Below are positions 62,333-64,000 of a stretch of DNA of 64,000 nt, piece by piece. The notes under the pieces were generated by a model. The model ran no database searches, had not been told where the DNA came from, and saw nothing but the letters and a program-made list of their open reading frames with translations. Numbering within the stretch: position 1 is the first letter of the stretch; the number at the start of each line of letters is the position of its first letter. The DNA is from Owenia fusiformis. Taxonomy: Eukaryota; Annelida; Polychaeta; Sabellida; Oweniidae. The position numbers and the translations under genes were made by a program. The DNA lies in the NCBI GenBank assembly GCA_903813345.2, contig CAIIXF020000009.1:18563759-18627758 (forward strand). Direction: 5' to 3'.

Positions 62333-62559
62333 GGTTGAAAGGCAAGAGTATCAGGAAGAATCCTCCTGTTTGTTCACTCGTGACATTCCTTCACCAGCTG
62401 TGTTCTTGGGAAGATCGAACATGTGGGGATCATCCACGTTGGCTGAGGGCAATGCTGCCACCTTCTTGTCCTACGGGAAGGGATCTGCTGATGAAGCACT
62501 TGCACTTGACAGGGGTATCCTATCCTAGAGTGTTTCACCAGTTTCAACTAATTTTTCAA

Positions 62560-62660
62560 ATCAAGATGGAGTTTTGCCTAGTTGGTCTCCTGGTAAGGAG
62601 ACAATTTTTGTGCTTGCTTTCCTCCACAAGGAGATCAACTGGGCAAAACTCCATCTTGAT
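62560..62660. repeat. Long hairpin, ~32-bp stem, 37-nt loop
   Basis: ATCAAGATGGAGTTTTGCC... (62560-62591) is mirrored at 62629-62660 with only a few mismatches. It lies directly 5' of element family Z. Confidence 0.85.
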
Positions 62661-62694
62661 CTGAAAAAAACGTTAACAAGACACACAGTGATAA

Positions 62695-63650
62695 ATATCG
62701 CACTTTGAAGAGCAAACTGGCCACCATGCAATTTACCCAGCATGGCCAAAACCTAATCAGACCTTGGCACTAGTCTGCTCTTGCATCTGTTAACATTTCA
62801 AGTTGACAAGGTTAGCGGTTTTCCTGCAATTTTGATGACAAGAATTTATTTGTAGTCTTGAACTTTGGGAAAATTTAGATAACATTGTTTGTGACCTAAT
62901 TTGATGACCTTCGACCTTCAAAATTTCCTAAATTTAAATCCAAAATATCAATTTAGAAAATCAACTTTTTTGACCTTTTCAAGGTCACTGAAGGTGAATG
63001 AAAGGTCAAATCTGTTACCTAGTTTAATGACCTTCACCTTCGACCTTGAAAATTTCACTTTTTCAGACCTCAGTAGGTGTTTTGTAATTAAGCTGACCTA
63101 AATTTAAATCCAAAATATCAATTTAGAAAATCAACTTTTTTGACCTTTTCAAGGTCACTGAAGGTGAATGAAAGGTCAAATCTGAAATCTAAGGTCAGAT
63201 TTGAACTTCTGAGAACTTGTAGATGTTTTTAAAAAAAATTTGGTCAATTTGGAGCAAGTTGAAAAATTCAAAATGGCCGCCAAATTGAAAAATTCAAAAT
63301 GGCCACCATGTAATTCAGCCAGCATACCCAAAACCTAATCAGATCTTGGCAATAGCCTGCTCTTGCATCTGTAAAAATTTCAAGTTGAACGGATAAGTGG
63401 TTTTCCTGGAATTTTGATGACAAGATTTGTTGAAAAATTCAAAATGGCCGCCACGTAGTTTACCCAGCATGCCCTTAACCTAATCAGATCTTGGTACTAG
63501 TCTGGTCTTGCATCTGTAAAAATTTCAAGTTGAACAGGTAAGCAGTTATCCTGGAAATTTGATGACAAGATTTGGTTTATGTGCCGCCCGCCCGCCCGCC
63601 CAACAGCACAAGACGACGACAATATAGCACTTTTTCAAAGTGCAATAAAA
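62695..63650. mobile_element. Composite element family Z with 3' hairpin
   Basis: The start ATATCGCACTTTGAA (62695-62709) is mirrored by TTCAAAGTGCAATA near the end (63634-63647). The 3' end has a hairpin GCACTTT-ttc-AAAGTGC (63627-63643) after a CCGCC run (63584-63600). Inside are ~160-170-bp repeats with AAAATGGCCGCC and 'tttcaagttgaac', plus a duplicated 'tgaccttttcaaggtcactg' block at 62970-63000 and 63140-63170. No coding capacity. Confidence 0.68.
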
Positions 63651-63680
63651 AGGGAAACACTCTAGGGTATCCCCTGTTCT

Positions 63681-64000
63681 GTCCTATGTCATTCCTTTCG
63701 TGTCTATTTTCTAAAAATCCACAAAGTGTACACTTTATTTCAGGAAAACTAAAGATATTTAAAATAATCTATTATTTGGGAGAATTTAAACATTTTTCAC
63801 TCGTTTTTGCATTTTGAATCTGTCCTATGTCATTCCTTTCATGTCTATTTTCTAAAAATCCACAAAGTGTACACTTTATTTCAGGAAAACTAAAGATATT
63901 TAAAATAATCTATTATTTGGGAGAATTTAAACATTTTTCACTCATTTTTGCATTTTGAATCCATTTTAACTTCACCAATTTATAACATATCGTGAATCTT
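63681..64000 (+). repeat. Dispersed repeat family R, two tandem copies (141-bp period)
   Basis: 'gtcctatgtcattccttt' starts at 63681 and again at 63822. Both copies and the tail (tttataacatatcgtgaatctt) match the intronic copy at 12965-13175. The array continues past the window end. Confidence 0.88.

Noticed and set aside
1-64000. CRISPR arrays, operons, bacterial promoters or riboswitches
   Set aside because: The sequence is animal nuclear DNA with spliceosomal introns. The direct repeats seen are minisatellites or transposon cores without unique spacers.
1-64000. tRNA, rRNA or snRNA genes
   Set aside because: No convincing cloverleaf A/B-box pairs or conserved RNA gene signatures were noticed by eye. 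A covariance-model search was not possible here.

Overview
This window is AT-rich, intron-rich animal (metazoan) nuclear DNA. It holds the 3' two thirds of one ankyrin gene on the + strand (about 2.1-50.2 kb) and, converging on it, an internal part of AP5Z1 (zeta subunit of the AP-5 adaptor complex) on the - strand (about 55.1-59.6 kb, 5' end beyond the window). There is a 500-N assembly gap at 51501-52000. The ankyrin sequence reads most like a lophotrochozoan one (mollusc, annelid or brachiopod). AP5Z1 and mobile elements that resemble the bivalve 'pearl' architecture fit that view. This is inference from remembered families, not a database result.

Ankyrin: 28 protein-coding exons with mutually compatible splice phases (one of them a tentative 12-nt microexon) can be joined from the last four ankyrin repeats (2087-7255). 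They continue through an alternative linker (7439-13902), ZU5-1 (16966-17542), ZU5-2 (19283-23345), UPA (23669-27488) and the death domain (27861-28518). After that come many small phase-1 exons (28673-39554) and two very large exons (42934-44343 and 45889-49649). Joined, they encode about 2,980 residues. The large exons encode a repetitive disordered tail. A charged module of the form [20 protein letters not shown] is repeated about 14 times overall. In the last exon it occurs eight times, separated by 32 copies of an 18-residue acidic repeat. Module spacing there is exactly 366 + 54n bp.

The most notable points are: the amplified C-terminal motif, which resembles the obscurin-binding stretch of vertebrate small ankyrin-1; in-frame microexons of 24, 21 and perhaps 12 nt; two adjacent ankyrin-repeat exons that each have tandem partial duplications carrying decoy splice sites; and several possible alternative C-termini.

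Introns and intergenic DNA carry Tc1/mariner-type elements, MITE-like inverted repeats, minisatellites, a 65-bp satellite with two alternating variants, and several composite elements made of terminal inverted repeats or hairpins, internal ~150-165-bp tandem cores containing AAAATGGCCGCC, and CCGTCCGT or CCGCC runs. AP5Z1 lacks most of its 3' exons here. They may lie in the gap; a candidate - strand terminal exon with a stop and AATAAA sits at 50747-50862.
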